Source: Paenibacillus xylanexedens (lineage in GTDB: Bacteria; Bacillota; Bacilli; Paenibacillales; Paenibacillaceae). From it: a DNA stretch of 64,000 nucleotides. The stretch lies in NCBI RefSeq assembly GCF_007676705.1, contig NZ_VEBF01000001.1:1240001-1304000 (forward strand). Reading direction: 5' to 3'. Both the position numbers and the translations under genes were made by a program. Below, piece by piece: positions 52,007 through 61,460 of this stretch (positions are counted from its first letter, which is position 1; every line of letters begins with the position of its first letter). The notes under the pieces are model-generated. The model saw only the letters and a list, made by a program, of their open reading frames with translations, was not told where the DNA came from and did no database searches.

Positions 52007-53554
52007 CTATTGAATGCCAGCTAACTTCAAGTACTCTTGCCACTGCTTGGTGTACTCCGCCTGAATTTTTTCCAAACCTGCTTGTTTTGCCTTCTCCATG
52101 AACGTGTTCAATCCAGCCTCTACGTCTGCCACCAAACCTACATTAAGCGGATACAAATATTGTTTTTCCACTTGTTCCAATGCAGCCTTCTCGGCTTGGT
52201 ACGGTGTCCAGTCTTCAGCAAATCCGGTATAAATATCAGGTTTTTTGATTTTGTCGAGATCTTCAAACATGGTCAGCACGTCATCAAAGGTTTTGTCATA
52301 GAGCATGAATTCCGGATTACGCCATGCCCAACCATTCATGCCCTCACGCGGGAAGCCGTTCGTCTGTGCATCGCCTACCATCTTGTAGTATCCATTATCT
52401 ACCTCAAAGTTTTTGCCTTCAACGCCGTATTCAGTCAACCAGTTATATCGTTTGTCTGTCACCAGCTTCTCATAAAAGGCCAAGGCTTTTTCAGGATTTT
52501 TGCTGCTACGCGGAATCGCAAAACCGTTGTGAATCGGGTGAACCGGCTGTGCAAACCCTTTCGCATTCGGGTACGGGAAATAAGCCAGTTTCCAATCGGG
52601 ATGCGTAGACTGTACCTTGATGACATCTGCATTAAATTTGTTCGGGTTCTCTCCAGACAGAACAACAGCTGCTTTTCCATTTTGCAGCAATGAGTTGGAA
52701 GTATCCTTTACATTCAGTACGTTTTTCGGGAAAAAGCCTTTGTCCATCCACCGCTTGTATGTTTTCAGGTCTTCGAGATGTTGCGCCGATCCCCAATAAG
52801 ACGTCACAGTGGACGGCGTGTCATACATAATATCCAGTCCATATGGGAGTTGACCTGCTGTATTCACCAGCTTGGATGTCAATTGACGAATACCGTGGGT
52901 GTGGTTGGCATTACTGTCTGCGATCGGAATCATATTCGGTTCGTTGGCTTTGATTCCTTCCAGATACGCTTCGAGTGTCTCCAACGATTCCGGCTTCGGA
53001 AGATTGTACTTCTCGCGCAAATCTTCGCGGTATGCAATTCCCTCTGTTACATACTCAATCCATGTCGATGGAACGGTATAGATTTTGTCATTGATTTTGA
53101 CTGCATTCCACATGTCGTCAGGGACATGGGCTTTCAGTGCCGGCGCTGCTGTAGGCAGCATTTCATCCAGTGGCAGGAACGCGCCCTTCTTGGCATAGGA
53201 CTGGTAGAATGTCCAATCCGCTGTGAAGATCAGATCGATCGGCTGCCCGGAAGACAGCAGCAGTTTATATTTTTGATCCCAGTCGGTCCATGAGGTGTAG
53301 TTGAATTTCACATTGACGTTCAGATCAGCCTCCGCCAGCTTATTGATCTCGGATTCAATAACAGGCAGATCTTTTGGAGCATCCCCAAGCATGTAAAATT
53401 GAAGCGTGACTTTCTCGCCTTTGTTCTCGGATGTTCCTCCTTGTTCACTTCCTTGCGTCGATCCCCCCGAACCGTTATTACATGCGGCAAGTACCCCGGC
53501 GAACAACATCAGGGCAAGTACCAGAGACAGGTGCCGAATTGTTTTGTTACGCAT
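52007..53554 (-). CDS. Extracellular sugar-binding lipoprotein (LplA/YtcQ type)
   Basis: 515 aa. Lipobox VLAAC (Cys 25 from this start), then the family-1 solute-binding fold (VTLQFYMLGDAPKDLPVIESEIN, and aromatic-rich sugar-binding regions). This large class (LplA, YtcQ, YesO-like) binds oligosaccharides. The first ATG at 53560 touches the ribosome site, so the second ATG at 53554, 6 nt after GGAGG, is more likely. It is the last gene of the permease operon. The ligand is unknown; pectin or hemicellulose fragments are common for the family. Confidence 0.9.
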   Translation of the reverse strand: MRNKTIRHLSLVLALMLFAGVLAACNNGSGGSTQGSEQGGTSENKGEKVTLQFYMLGDAPKDLPVIESEINKLAEADLNVNVKFNYTSWTDWDQKYKLLLSSGQPIDLIFTADWTFYQSYAKKGAFLPLDEMLPTAAPALKAHVPDDMWNAVKINDKIYTVPSTWIEYVTEGIAYREDLREKYNLPKPESLETLEAYLEGIKANEPNMIPIADSNANHTHGIRQLTSKLVNTAGQLPYGLDIMYDTPSTVTSYWGSAQHLEDLKTYKRWMDKGFFPKNVLNVKDTSNSLLQNGKAAVVLSGENPNKFNADVIKVQSTHPDWKLAYFPYPNAKGFAQPVHPIHNGFAIPRSSKNPEKALAFYEKLVTDKRYNWLTEYGVEGKNFEVDNGYYKMVGDAQTNGFPREGMNGWAWRNPEFMLYDKTFDDVLTMFEDLDKIKKPDIYTGFAEDWTPYQAEKAALEQVEKQYLYPLNVGLVADVEAGLNTFMEKAKQAGLEKIQAEYTKQWQEYLKLAGIQ

Positions 53555-53660
53555 ACGCATCCTCCCTTTTTGTGGTGAACCTTTATATGTTAGCGCAGAC
53601 TCGCCATGTTTCAGACCGGAAATGATGTCAATGGCCTGACACCCACAGCGTGTTCACGTT

Positions 53661-54590
53661 CTAACCTTTCACTGCACCAATGGTGAGTCCTTTGACAAAA
53701 TAACGTTGTACAAACGGATACAGGAACAAAATCGGTCCCGTTACAACGATAGCCATTGCCATCTTGGTTGATTCGGTAGGCACATCCTGACTGAGTGTGA
53801 TCCCTGTGCCAATCGCCATCTGGTCAATGAATGTAATCGTGTTCATCGTGTTGTAGAGATAAAATTGAAGTTGGTACATATCCGGGTTGTTAATGAAGAG
53901 GGATGAGGTAAACCAGTCATTCCAGTAACCCAGTGCCAGAAACAGACCTACGGTGGCGATACCAGGCATCGCCAGTTTCAACACAATGCTGAAATAGATG
54001 CGGAAGTCATTCGCTCCATCAATTTTGGCGGACTCAATCAATTCATCCGGCACTGCGGAGCGAATGAAGTTTTTCATCAGGATAATGAGAAATGGCGTCA
54101 TCAACCCCGGGAAAATCAGTACGGTGTACGTATCTGTGAGATTGAAGTAGTTCGCCAGCATAATGTACCAAGGTACAAGTCCCCCACCAAACAGGGTTGT
54201 GAAGTAGATAAAAAACGAGAACGTGTTACGATATTTAAAATCCTTACGCTGGAGCACAAATCCGGCCATCGTGATGAGGAATAGCCCTAGCGTAGTCCCC
54301 ACCACCGTTGTAAAGACCGTTACTCCATAAGCCTTGAGTACCTGAGTCGGGAATTTGAACACCATTTTGTAACCTTCCAGGGAAAAGTCCGTTGGAAAGA
54401 GGTGATAACCATCCCTCACAATGGACTCGTTGCTACTGAATGAACCGGATAGAATCAACAGAAACGGTAGCAAGCACATGATTGATAAAATGATGATGAA
54501 GCTGTAGGAAATCAGTTGAAACATGAAAGTGAATTCCGAATCTCTGAGACGAGTATTCGTACGAGTGTGAGTATTCATGGGCGTGTTCAT
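53661..54590 (-). CDS. Sugar ABC permease (LplC/YtcP type)
   Basis: 309 aa, six helices, with the EAA-loop SAKIDGANDFRIYFSIVLKLAMPGI (about residues 200-225). It forms the channel with the neighbouring permease. 106 bp from the binding protein and 30 bp from the second permease. No ATPase gene is present; such systems usually share one (MsmX). Confidence 0.92.
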   Translation of the reverse strand: MNTPMNTHTRTNTRLRDSEFTFMFQLISYSFIIILSIMCLLPFLLILSGSFSSNESIVRDGYHLFPTDFSLEGYKMVFKFPTQVLKAYGVTVFTTVVGTTLGLFLITMAGFVLQRKDFKYRNTFSFFIYFTTLFGGGLVPWYIMLANYFNLTDTYTVLIFPGLMTPFLIILMKNFIRSAVPDELIESAKIDGANDFRIYFSIVLKLAMPGIATVGLFLALGYWNDWFTSSLFINNPDMYQLQFYLYNTMNTITFIDQMAIGTGITLSQDVPTESTKMAMAIVVTGPILFLYPFVQRYFVKGLTIGAVKG

Positions 54591-54620
54591 GATCGTTCTC
54601 CCTCCTGCCCTGCGGGCGTT

Positions 54621-55526
54621 CTAGAACAAGGCGTAGTCCTCATTTACTTTGCGAATAATATAGTTGACGGTCATGATCAAAATGAATCCAAACAAGGACT
54701 GATACAGACCAGCTGCCGTTGCCATCCCGATATCAAAAGTTACTTTCAGTGAACGATACACATACGTATCAATAATATCTGTAGCGTTGTACAAAACCCC
54801 GTTGTTGCCGATCAGTTGATAGAACAGATCAAACTGCCCCTTCATAATGCTACCGAGCGAGAACAACAACAATATGACAAAGGTTGGCTTCAGCATCGGT
54901 ACCGTAATGTACCAGATCCGCTGAAATATATTGGCCCCGTCGATTCGGGCGGCTTCATAATACTCGTCACTGATACCCGTTATGGCGGCCAGATAGATGA
55001 CCATGCTGTATCCAAGATTTTTCCATAGATAAAAGATGATGATCAGGAACACCCAGATCCAGGGTGTGTTATAAATGTCGACCGGGCCAGCCTCAAAACG
55101 TTTGAGCACCGTGTTCACAAAACCCGACTCGTAGTTAAACATGTTGTAAGCGATTACACTTAATAGTACAAATGAGATGAAATACGGCAAGAACATGACG
55201 GATTGCGTGATTTTTTTGAATAACCTGCCCCGGATCTCGCTAAGCATGATCGCACAGAAGATCGCCAGACCGTTTCCTAATATAATGAAGGCGAGATTGT
55301 AACCCACAGTGTTGGTTGTGAGCTTCAGCAGCATTCCGGATTGCCACAGGAACTTAAAGTTCTCCAGACCGACAAATGGACTACCAAATAATCCGCCTTC
55401 AAAATCATACCGGGTGAACGCATAATAGATGCCGACCATCGGAAAATACGAGTTAATCAGAAAAAAGATCAGCGTGGGCAACAGCATCAGAAACATGATT
55501 TTGTTTTTGTTCAATTCTTTGAGCAT
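54621..55526 (-). CDS. Sugar ABC permease (LplB/YteP type)
   Basis: 301 aa, six helices, EAA-loop EAARIDGANIFQRIWYITVPMLKPT (about 190-215). First gene of the permease-permease-binding protein operon, divergent from the AraC regulator. ATG with GGGAGG upstream. Confidence 0.92.
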   Translation of the reverse strand: MLKELNKNKIMFLMLLPTLIFFLINSYFPMVGIYYAFTRYDFEGGLFGSPFVGLENFKFLWQSGMLLKLTTNTVGYNLAFIILGNGLAIFCAIMLSEIRGRLFKKITQSVMFLPYFISFVLLSVIAYNMFNYESGFVNTVLKRFEAGPVDIYNTPWIWVFLIIIFYLWKNLGYSMVIYLAAITGISDEYYEAARIDGANIFQRIWYITVPMLKPTFVILLLFSLGSIMKGQFDLFYQLIGNNGVLYNATDIIDTYVYRSLKVTFDIGMATAAGLYQSLFGFILIMTVNYIIRKVNEDYALF

Positions 55527-55626
55527 GGCTCGATCCCTCCCGAATTTCTTGCGGTGCTGCGTGGTGGAGCTCTCTTTTTATTGTAGATGCTCTCTTCACT
55601 CACGGATACTGAAGCTTCCCTTCAGA

Positions 55627-55683
55627 AAATGAACGATTCTGCGAAATGAACTATGAACAAAACGAACGAACCATGAAATGAAC
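55627..55683. repeat. Three AAATGAAC direct repeats
   Basis: AAATGAAC at 55627-55634, 55644-55651 and 55676-55683 (17 and 32 bp apart), 100-155 bp upstream of the permease start. A possible site for the AraC-type regulator. Confidence 0.4.
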
Positions 55684-55804
55684 AGACATCCACACACATC
55701 CGTTCACAAATGTTGATATCGTGCATAGGCTACACCTAGTGAACAATCCAGCGAAAGTTGAACTTTATGTAGACAAAACAGGCAAAACAGCCTGTCTATC
55801 ATTG

Positions 55805-55820
55805 ATGTAAACGCATACAT
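55805..55820. promoter_or_regulatory. cre site (CcpA)
   Basis: ATGTAAACGCATACAT matches the cre consensus WTGNAANCGNWNNCWW at every fixed position. It lies about 115 bp before the regulator start. Confidence 0.65.
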
Positions 55821-55934
55821 AATATATAATTCAAGTTACTCTTGTTCTTCTGCTCATCCATATATGAAGCCTCACGTATGTATATGAAATTCTATGTTGT
55901 TCACCCAAAATAGGAGGTCTGAGGGGGAAACAGA

Positions 55935-58187
55935 ATGCGTAAACGTTCAGAGGACAGTCAGAAGGTCTTCACACGGATTCTGATCGGCATTATTATCAGT
56001 ACCGTCGCTACCTTACTTGTGGCTTCTTCTATTTTGTATGTCAACTATAATCGGATTGCTCTTCGCCAGGTGTATCGTACAGATATGAACAGTCTTACTC
56101 AAACCAGCCGTGAAGTGGCCAAAATGACCGAGACTGCAAAATCATTGTCATATCAGATTTATCAGGACTACACTATCTCTTCATTACTGCTCTATTCCAA
56201 ACCAAATATCTATGAGATCACATCGGCGATGGAGCAGCTAGACAACTACCGTATGTCCCTTCCCTTTATCGAATCCATCTATGTATATAACTCCAAAAGT
56301 AATGAATTCTATATCAGTTCCAACGTGCGCAATGGGCAGCAGTCCATCTCGGAGATCGATGATCAGGGGATTACAAGCATCCTCCAACGCTTCCATGACT
56401 ATAAACCTTTTGTGCCCATCCCGCGTACATATCAGGTCGGCTCTACCGAAGCAACAGAGGTTAACAGCTACACCTATCTCTGTTATGACACGATTAATGA
56501 TAACGCGAAGCTAAACTATGCTGTCGTCGTTAATATCAAGGATGATTGGCTCAGTCCAAATATGAATGCTGTGGATCAACCAGGCAAAACTTTTATCGTA
56601 AATGAGAATGGAGACCTTTTATCTGACTTTGGCGACCGTTCATTGATGAAAAATCTCTCCAGCGAAGCTTTTATGAAGCCAATTATGCAGGATACGGAGC
56701 AGTCAGCTTACTTTACCGAGAAGGTCGACGGAGAGAAATCTCTCATCACCTATACCGCTCCCGATGACCTGGGTTGGCGTTATGTGAGAATAACACCTTA
56801 TGATCTGATTACCTCAGATATACGGAGTATGCGCACACATACCGTTCTGTTTTGTGTTGGACTTCTCTTCGCAGGGTTACTGCTCTCTTACCTTGTGTCC
56901 CGAAAACTTTATCACCCTATTGATAAGGTGCTTGTTCGTTTACGTGTGATGGAAGCAGAGCGACGTGGCAGTCTTCATTTGTTACGGCAGGATTTTCTAC
57001 GAGGGGCCCTGCAGGGCCGCGAAACAGTAACTGGAGGTATGCTGGAAGAACGGATGAAGTTCTACGGCTCCTCTATTGACGTTCAGCGTACATCCAGGCT
57101 GGTATTGCTGCGTATTGACCATTTTACCGAATTCTGCGAAACGTACCGTGATGAGACCCAACTTGTAAAATACGCCATGATGAACATATGCACCGAGACA
57201 GCCGATCTCCACTACAATGCGGAAGCTGTGGACATGGGCGGTGATCTGATCACACTCATCTTCAATGAAAAAGAGGAAAGCCATGAACTTGGGCAACCTG
57301 CTCATAACCGGATCGAAGATCTGCTACGTATGATGCAGGCAGCTGTAATGACCCATTTAAAATGCTCCATCTCCTTTACCATCGGCACGGAAGAAGATTC
57401 CTTGGAAGACAGTATTGCATCTTACACCAGATCAGCCGAAGCTTCACTCCATCGTTTGTTCATGGGAGCGGGCTGTCTGATCTATACCTCTGACATCATG
57501 GCTTATCACACCAAAGAATACGCATTCCCCGCAGGTAAGGAAAGACAACTTATCGATTATCTAATGACAGGCAAGACACGAGAAGCCAAACAAGTCTATG
57601 CAGACATTGTCGGCGAAACAGCCGCATATCCGTTCACCGTCTTCCAACTAGCTTTATCCCATCTGACGATGACCCTAAATCATGTACGAAATACGCTCAA
57701 GAAGAATAATCAGCTTACGCTTGATTCAGTCTCCGATGGTCTAATGCTGCCTGTTAAAGACGCTGAGGACATCAGTGAGGTACATGAACATTTCTATCGG
57801 ATGTTTGATGAGCTTGGTTCCAAAGTTGAGGAGAAACGTACACTGAAGCATGAAGAGTTGATTCGTAGAATCAATGGCATTATTGAACGGGACTATGCAG
57901 ACCCTAATCTCTGTCTAACCTCGATTGCAGATGAACTGGGCATGTCGCCAATCTATGTGAGCAGGCTCTACAAACAACTCACCCTGAAAGGGCTCACCGA
58001 TGTGATTAACGAAACTCGCATAGCCAAGGCTCAGCATCTATTGGTGGAGACGGAGAACTCCGTAGCCGATATTGCCGAGAGAACCGGATTCACCAACAGT
58101 TCATACTTCTATCGCATGTTCAAAAAGTTCAATGGCGTTACACCAAACGATTATCGCCGCAAAGAGTTCCATTCAGAGAACTTTTGA
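55935..58187 (+). CDS. Membrane-anchored AraC-family regulator (YesS/YtdP-like)
   Basis: 750 aa. Helix at about 16-38, an extracellular sensor-like domain (about 40-290, Cache-like), a second helix at about 300-320, a middle domain, and a C-terminal AraC-type double HTH (residues about 650-745, ending FKKFNGVTPNDYRR). Known relatives control the adjacent carbohydrate importer and its degradative genes. ATG at 55935 behind GAGGGGG. It should sense a sugar or binding-protein signal outside the membrane and switch on the divergent operon. Confidence 0.88.
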   Translation: MRKRSEDSQKVFTRILIGIIISTVATLLVASSILYVNYNRIALRQVYRTDMNSLTQTSREVAKMTETAKSLSYQIYQDYTISSLLLYSKPNIYEITSAMEQLDNYRMSLPFIESIYVYNSKSNEFYISSNVRNGQQSISEIDDQGITSILQRFHDYKPFVPIPRTYQVGSTEATEVNSYTYLCYDTINDNAKLNYAVVVNIKDDWLSPNMNAVDQPGKTFIVNENGDLLSDFGDRSLMKNLSSEAFMKPIMQDTEQSAYFTEKVDGEKSLITYTAPDDLGWRYVRITPYDLITSDIRSMRTHTVLFCVGLLFAGLLLSYLVSRKLYHPIDKVLVRLRVMEAERRGSLHLLRQDFLRGALQGRETVTGGMLEERMKFYGSSIDVQRTSRLVLLRIDHFTEFCETYRDETQLVKYAMMNICTETADLHYNAEAVDMGGDLITLIFNEKEESHELGQPAHNRIEDLLRMMQAAVMTHLKCSISFTIGTEEDSLEDSIASYTRSAEASLHRLFMGAGCLIYTSDIMAYHTKEYAFPAGKERQLIDYLMTGKTREAKQVYADIVGETAAYPFTVFQLALSHLTMTLNHVRNTLKKNNQLTLDSVSDGLMLPVKDAEDISEVHEHFYRMFDELGSKVEEKRTLKHEELIRRINGIIERDYADPNLCLTSIADELGMSPIYVSRLYKQLTLKGLTDVINETRIAKAQHLLVETENSVADIAERTGFTNSSYFYRMFKKFNGVTPNDYRRKEFHSENF

Positions 58188-58242
58188 AAACATAAAAGAC
58201 ATGAGTTTAAAGGTTCATTGTGCAACGAGCGTCAACGAAAAA

Positions 58243-58294
58243 AAGCGACTGATGAGATGAATGGTTCATTCTCATAGGTCGCTCTTTTTTTGTA
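58243..58294. terminator. Bidirectional terminator, regulator / trmB
   Basis: AAAAAAAGCGAC...GTCGCTCTTTTTTT with an inner TGAGATGAAT/ATTCTCA helix. T runs on both strands. Confidence 0.9.
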
Positions 58295-58305
58295 TGAAGT
58301 TACTT

Positions 58306-59061
58306 TTATTCCTGTTCCTGATCTTCGCCAGACTCATCCGAAGCTTCACGAACTTTATACTTGTCCAGACGTGTCTGTTGGTACTCACGCAAAGCCTCTT
58401 CACCAACAATTACTTCAACTCGGTGAATATTCATCCCTTTACCCATGAATTTCTGCTCGTACTCTGTCATCACATGCTCTTCGTTCAAGCCATCACGATG
58501 CAGATTCAAAGACAGGTTGGTCATTTGCAGGCCGAAGTCGGCAATCGCGTTGAGTGAAAAATCGAACAACGTCTCCGAATCGGTTTTGAAATGAATCTGT
58601 CCTTTTGCATTAAGCAATTCCGTATATTTTTTCAGGAAGCGTGGATGCGTCAACCGACGGCGCGCATGCTTGGCTTTTGGCCAAGGATCACTGAAGTTCA
58701 AATAAATGCGTTCCAGTTCTTCCGGTTCAAAAACTTCCTCAATCTGTTCAATATTCGCCAGCGCAAGCTTGAGGTTCGGTGGTGTCTCCACATCAGCCTG
58801 ACTCCATGCATTGCGAGCCTTCTCACTGGCACGACGCACCAGCTCATCATACATATCAATTCCGATAAAATTAAATTGCGGATATTTATAACTCATTTGG
58901 CTGATAAATTGACCTTTACCCATACCAAATTCCACGAAGATCGGATGGTCATTGCCAAACAGTTCAGACCATTTTCCTTTGTGCTGCTTGGGGTCCAGTA
59001 CAACAAGATCGACTTGCTGCTCCAGATTTTCTCTTATCCCTTTTCTGCCACGTAAACGCAT
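58306..59061 (-). CDS. trmB: tRNA (guanine-N7)-methyltransferase
   Basis: 251 aa. Puts the 7-methyl group on G46 of tRNAs with SAM. Seen: VEFGMGKGQFI (SAM site), YLNFSDPWPKAKHARRRL (the PWPKxxHxxRR catalytic motif) and TDSETLFDFS. The acidic tail (ASDESGEDQEQE) is not conserved. ATG at 59061 behind GGAGG; an upstream open frame to 59169 has no ribosome site. Confidence 0.95.
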   Translation of the reverse strand: MRLRGRKGIRENLEQQVDLVVLDPKQHKGKWSELFGNDHPIFVEFGMGKGQFISQMSYKYPQFNFIGIDMYDELVRRASEKARNAWSQADVETPPNLKLALANIEQIEEVFEPEELERIYLNFSDPWPKAKHARRRLTHPRFLKKYTELLNAKGQIHFKTDSETLFDFSLNAIADFGLQMTNLSLNLHRDGLNEEHVMTEYEQKFMGKGMNIHRVEVIVGEEALREYQQTRLDKYKVREASDESGEDQEQE

Positions 59062-59135
59062 TTTATTCCTCCGTTTGTCCCATACTTGTCTCAAACTTAT
59101 TTTGCCGAAGAACTGGCAAATTGTAAAGAGCAATG

Positions 59136-59189
59136 AAAAGGGAATCTTCGGATCTGCCACTTTGGGCAAATCTCAAAGATTCCCTTTTC
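59136..59189 (-). terminator. Terminator of the 66-residue gene
   Basis: AAAAGGGAATCTTTG pairs with a GGAATC-containing 3' arm; T-rich after it on the minus strand. 25 nt past the small gene stop. Confidence 0.7.
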
Positions 59190-59213
59190 GATTTATTTGG
59201 AATTGGGGTCCAA

Positions 59214-59414
59214 CTACTTTAGTAGTTCATAGTCTACCTTATCTTGGTGTGAAAAATCAAATGTCTTTTCGAAAGCATCGCGAACTTTTTGTCTTGCAGC
59301 CGCTTTCACTTTCGGATTTCCATTAAAACGAACACCTGTTAAGGCCAATGCTTCTTCTGCCGTCAGTTCAACAGACACATGATTCAATTCTTTGTTTTTA
59401 ACTTGGGAATTCAT
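59214..59414 (-). CDS. 66-residue conserved-looking small protein
   Basis: MNSQVKNKELNHVSVELTAEE then a helical part with GVRFNGNPKVKAAARQKVRDAFEKT. No transmembrane helix or Cys. Not one of the small acid-soluble spore protein families I can name, though the size and the forespore-like promoter upstream suggest a spore protein. ATG at 59414, with GAGGTGAT just before it. Function unknown. Confidence 0.65.
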   Translation of the reverse strand: MNSQVKNKELNHVSVELTAEEALALTGVRFNGNPKVKAAARQKVRDAFEKTFDFSHQDKVDYELLK

Positions 59415-59732
59415 TCATATCACCTCACGGTATAGTATGGTCCATGACGTCAACATTGATGCAAATGCTATGATGAATAATACCCATTAGATGGTGTCTG
59501 ACGTTGATTTAAATATAACACAAGGTGTAAACTATAGCAAGGAGAAAACCTTGATTTTACGGCCTATTTTTGCGTTTCGATTCCCTTTTTTTTCAGTTTT
59601 TTGATACAATGATAAAAGTTCATGAAGACACCTAAAATCGCTATCGATTGTCATTGACGGAAATCGCATAGCGCTTCTATTTTTGTTCACGTATGATTAC
59701 TGTAATTCGACAGCCAAAGGAGTACCCTGAAG
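59415..59732. other. Intergenic region before ytqA
   Basis: About 318 bp. It holds the sigma-G-like promoter of the small gene (59433-59463) and a T-rich stretch near 59585. I see no clear ytqA promoter and no extra gene. Confidence 0.45.
59433..59463 (-). promoter_or_regulatory. Sigma-G-like promoter
   Basis: TGCATC (59463-59458), 18 nt, CATACTA (59439-59433). The -10 fits CATnnTA and the -35 fits TGnATA except the last base. The leader would be only about 13 nt. Confidence 0.35.
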
Positions 59733-60686
59733 ATGAATGCACCTGCATTACAGCCCCCTCTGTTGTGGGGAGATAAACGATTCCATACCTGGAATTATGA
59801 GATGCGAGATCAATTTAACAATAAGGTTTTCAAAGTGATGCTGGATGCTGGATTCACCTGTCCCAACCGTGACGGTGCCATTGCCAAAGGTGGCTGCACC
59901 TTCTGCAGTGCGCGTGGATCAGGCGATTTTGCTGGCAGCCGACGTGAAGATCTGGTCACCCAGTTCAATACGATTCGAGATAAACAGCACCTAAAGTGGC
60001 CTACGGCCCATTATATTGGCTACTTCCAAGCCTATACGAACACGTATGCTCCGGTTGAGGAGTTACGTGAATATTTTGAAGAAATTCTAGAGCAACCAGG
60101 TGTTGTTGGATTATCTATCGCCACTCGCCCGGATTGTTTACCAGATGATGTTGTGGATTATCTGGCTGAACTGAACGAGCGCACCTATCTGTGGGTTGAG
60201 ATGGGGCTTCAAACGATCCATGATTCCACATCAACCTTGATTAATCGGGCGCACGACACGAAGTGCTACGAAGAAGCGGTTGAGAAACTTCGCAAACGGA
60301 ATATACGCGTGTGCACACATATCATATATGGTCTGCCTCAAGAGACGCATGAGATGATGCTGGACACCGGACGGGCAGTCGCCAATATGGATGTACAGGG
60401 CATCAAGATTCACCTGCTGCATCTCATGCGCAAAACACCAATGGTGAAGCAATACGAAGCCGGTCTTCTACGTTTTCTGGATCAGGACGAGTATATCAAG
60501 CTGATTGTAGATACACTGGAGATGCTTCCACCGGAAATGATCGTACACCGCCTTACAGGCGATGCACCACGTAATCTGCTGATTGGGCCGATGTGGTCCC
60601 TGAACAAATGGGAAGTGTTGAACTCCATTGATCGTGAGCTGCGAGAGCGGGATTCATGGCAAGGGAAGTATTGGAGGCGAGCATAG
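59733..60686 (+). CDS. ytqA: Radical SAM protein YtqA (TIGR01212 type)
   Basis: 317 aa. The cluster motif is CPNRDGAIAKGGCTFC, an unusual long-spaced Cx(n)CxxC form, and FQAYTNTYAPVEEL follows, which is the YtqA/TIGR01212 pattern. The family has been linked to tRNA modification. It ends directly before ytqB, as in B. subtilis. ATG with AAAGGAG. Function is inferred from family and neighbour. Confidence 0.88.
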   Translation: MNAPALQPPLLWGDKRFHTWNYEMRDQFNNKVFKVMLDAGFTCPNRDGAIAKGGCTFCSARGSGDFAGSRREDLVTQFNTIRDKQHLKWPTAHYIGYFQAYTNTYAPVEELREYFEEILEQPGVVGLSIATRPDCLPDDVVDYLAELNERTYLWVEMGLQTIHDSTSTLINRAHDTKCYEEAVEKLRKRNIRVCTHIIYGLPQETHEMMLDTGRAVANMDVQGIKIHLLHLMRKTPMVKQYEAGLLRFLDQDEYIKLIVDTLEMLPPEMIVHRLTGDAPRNLLIGPMWSLNKWEVLNSIDRELRERDSWQGKYWRRA

Positions 60687-61271
60687 ATGGGATTTCTTTC
60701 GGTTCTCAGCTGTGCTCATCAGTGGATTGCTTCCCGTCTGCAACCTGGTGATCTGGCAATAGATGCAACAGTCGGCACAGGTGCAGACACGCTATTTTTG
60801 GCACAAAAAGTAGGTAGACGTGGTCAAGTGATCGGATTCGATATTCAAAATGAAGCCCTCACCCTGGCACAGGCCCGTATTCGAAAACAAGATGACGAAG
60901 CCAAGCTTGGCTCCATTTCCATGCTTCAACTAAGCCATGACCGAATGGCAGAAGCTGTGCCTGAATCATGGGTTGGTGCGGTGGGCGCAGTTATGTTCAA
61001 TCTGGGATACCTGCCTACAGAAAGTGCTGATTCCTCCATTATAACGGAGACAGACAGCACAATTGCTGCACTTGAGGCTGCACTGGCACTATTACGTCCT
61101 CGCGGAATCATTACGGTTGTGCTCTACCCCGGTCATGACGGAGGCTCACAGGAAGCGGAAGCCGTATTGAAATGGTCCTCTGCCCTGCCGGTAGAACAGG
61201 CACAGGTCGTGATCTATCGCCAGTTACAGCGAGAAACTTCGCCTTTCCTGATCGGAATCGAGAAAAAATAA
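60687..61271 (+). CDS. ytqB: YtqB-type methyltransferase
   Basis: 194 aa class I SAM-dependent methyltransferase: AIDATVGTGADTLFLAQKVG is the SAM loop and VMFNLGYLPTES the later motif, as in the rRNA/tRNA methylase YtqB (PF06962). It starts at the base after ytqA's stop. In B. subtilis it is named MnmM and methylates tRNA wobble mnm5s2U. The partnership with ytqA fits this. Confidence 0.85.
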   Translation: MGFLSVLSCAHQWIASRLQPGDLAIDATVGTGADTLFLAQKVGRRGQVIGFDIQNEALTLAQARIRKQDDEAKLGSISMLQLSHDRMAEAVPESWVGAVGAVMFNLGYLPTESADSSIITETDSTIAALEAALALLRPRGIITVVLYPGHDGGSQEAEAVLKWSSALPVEQAQVVIYRQLQRETSPFLIGIEKK

Positions 61272-61366
61272 TTTCCTTTGTTCACCAAATACAATAAACT
61301 AGACACAATCGCAAGGCGAGCCATCACTAACTTTCTCTTACTGCGATCTGTGTTCTACATAAACAT

Positions 61367-61382
61367 ATGCAAACGTATTCAC
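61367..61382. promoter_or_regulatory. Near-perfect cre site before manA
   Basis: ATGCAAACGTATTCAC fits WTGNAANCGNWNNCWW except the last base. It is about 80 bp before manA, suggesting CcpA control. Confidence 0.45.
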
Positions 61383-61460
61383 TTGTTTGTACATGGGGAC
61401 TACTTGCCCATGACTGGTTAAAGCGATCCACCATTTCATATACTAGAGGAGAGATTACTG

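Larger units (their letters stand above)
55527..55934. other. Control region between transporter and regulator
   Basis: 408 bp between divergent genes. It has three AAATGAAC direct repeats (55627, 55644 and 55676) near the transporter side and a perfect cre site at 55805-55820 nearer the regulator. No other gene is seen. Confidence 0.6.
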
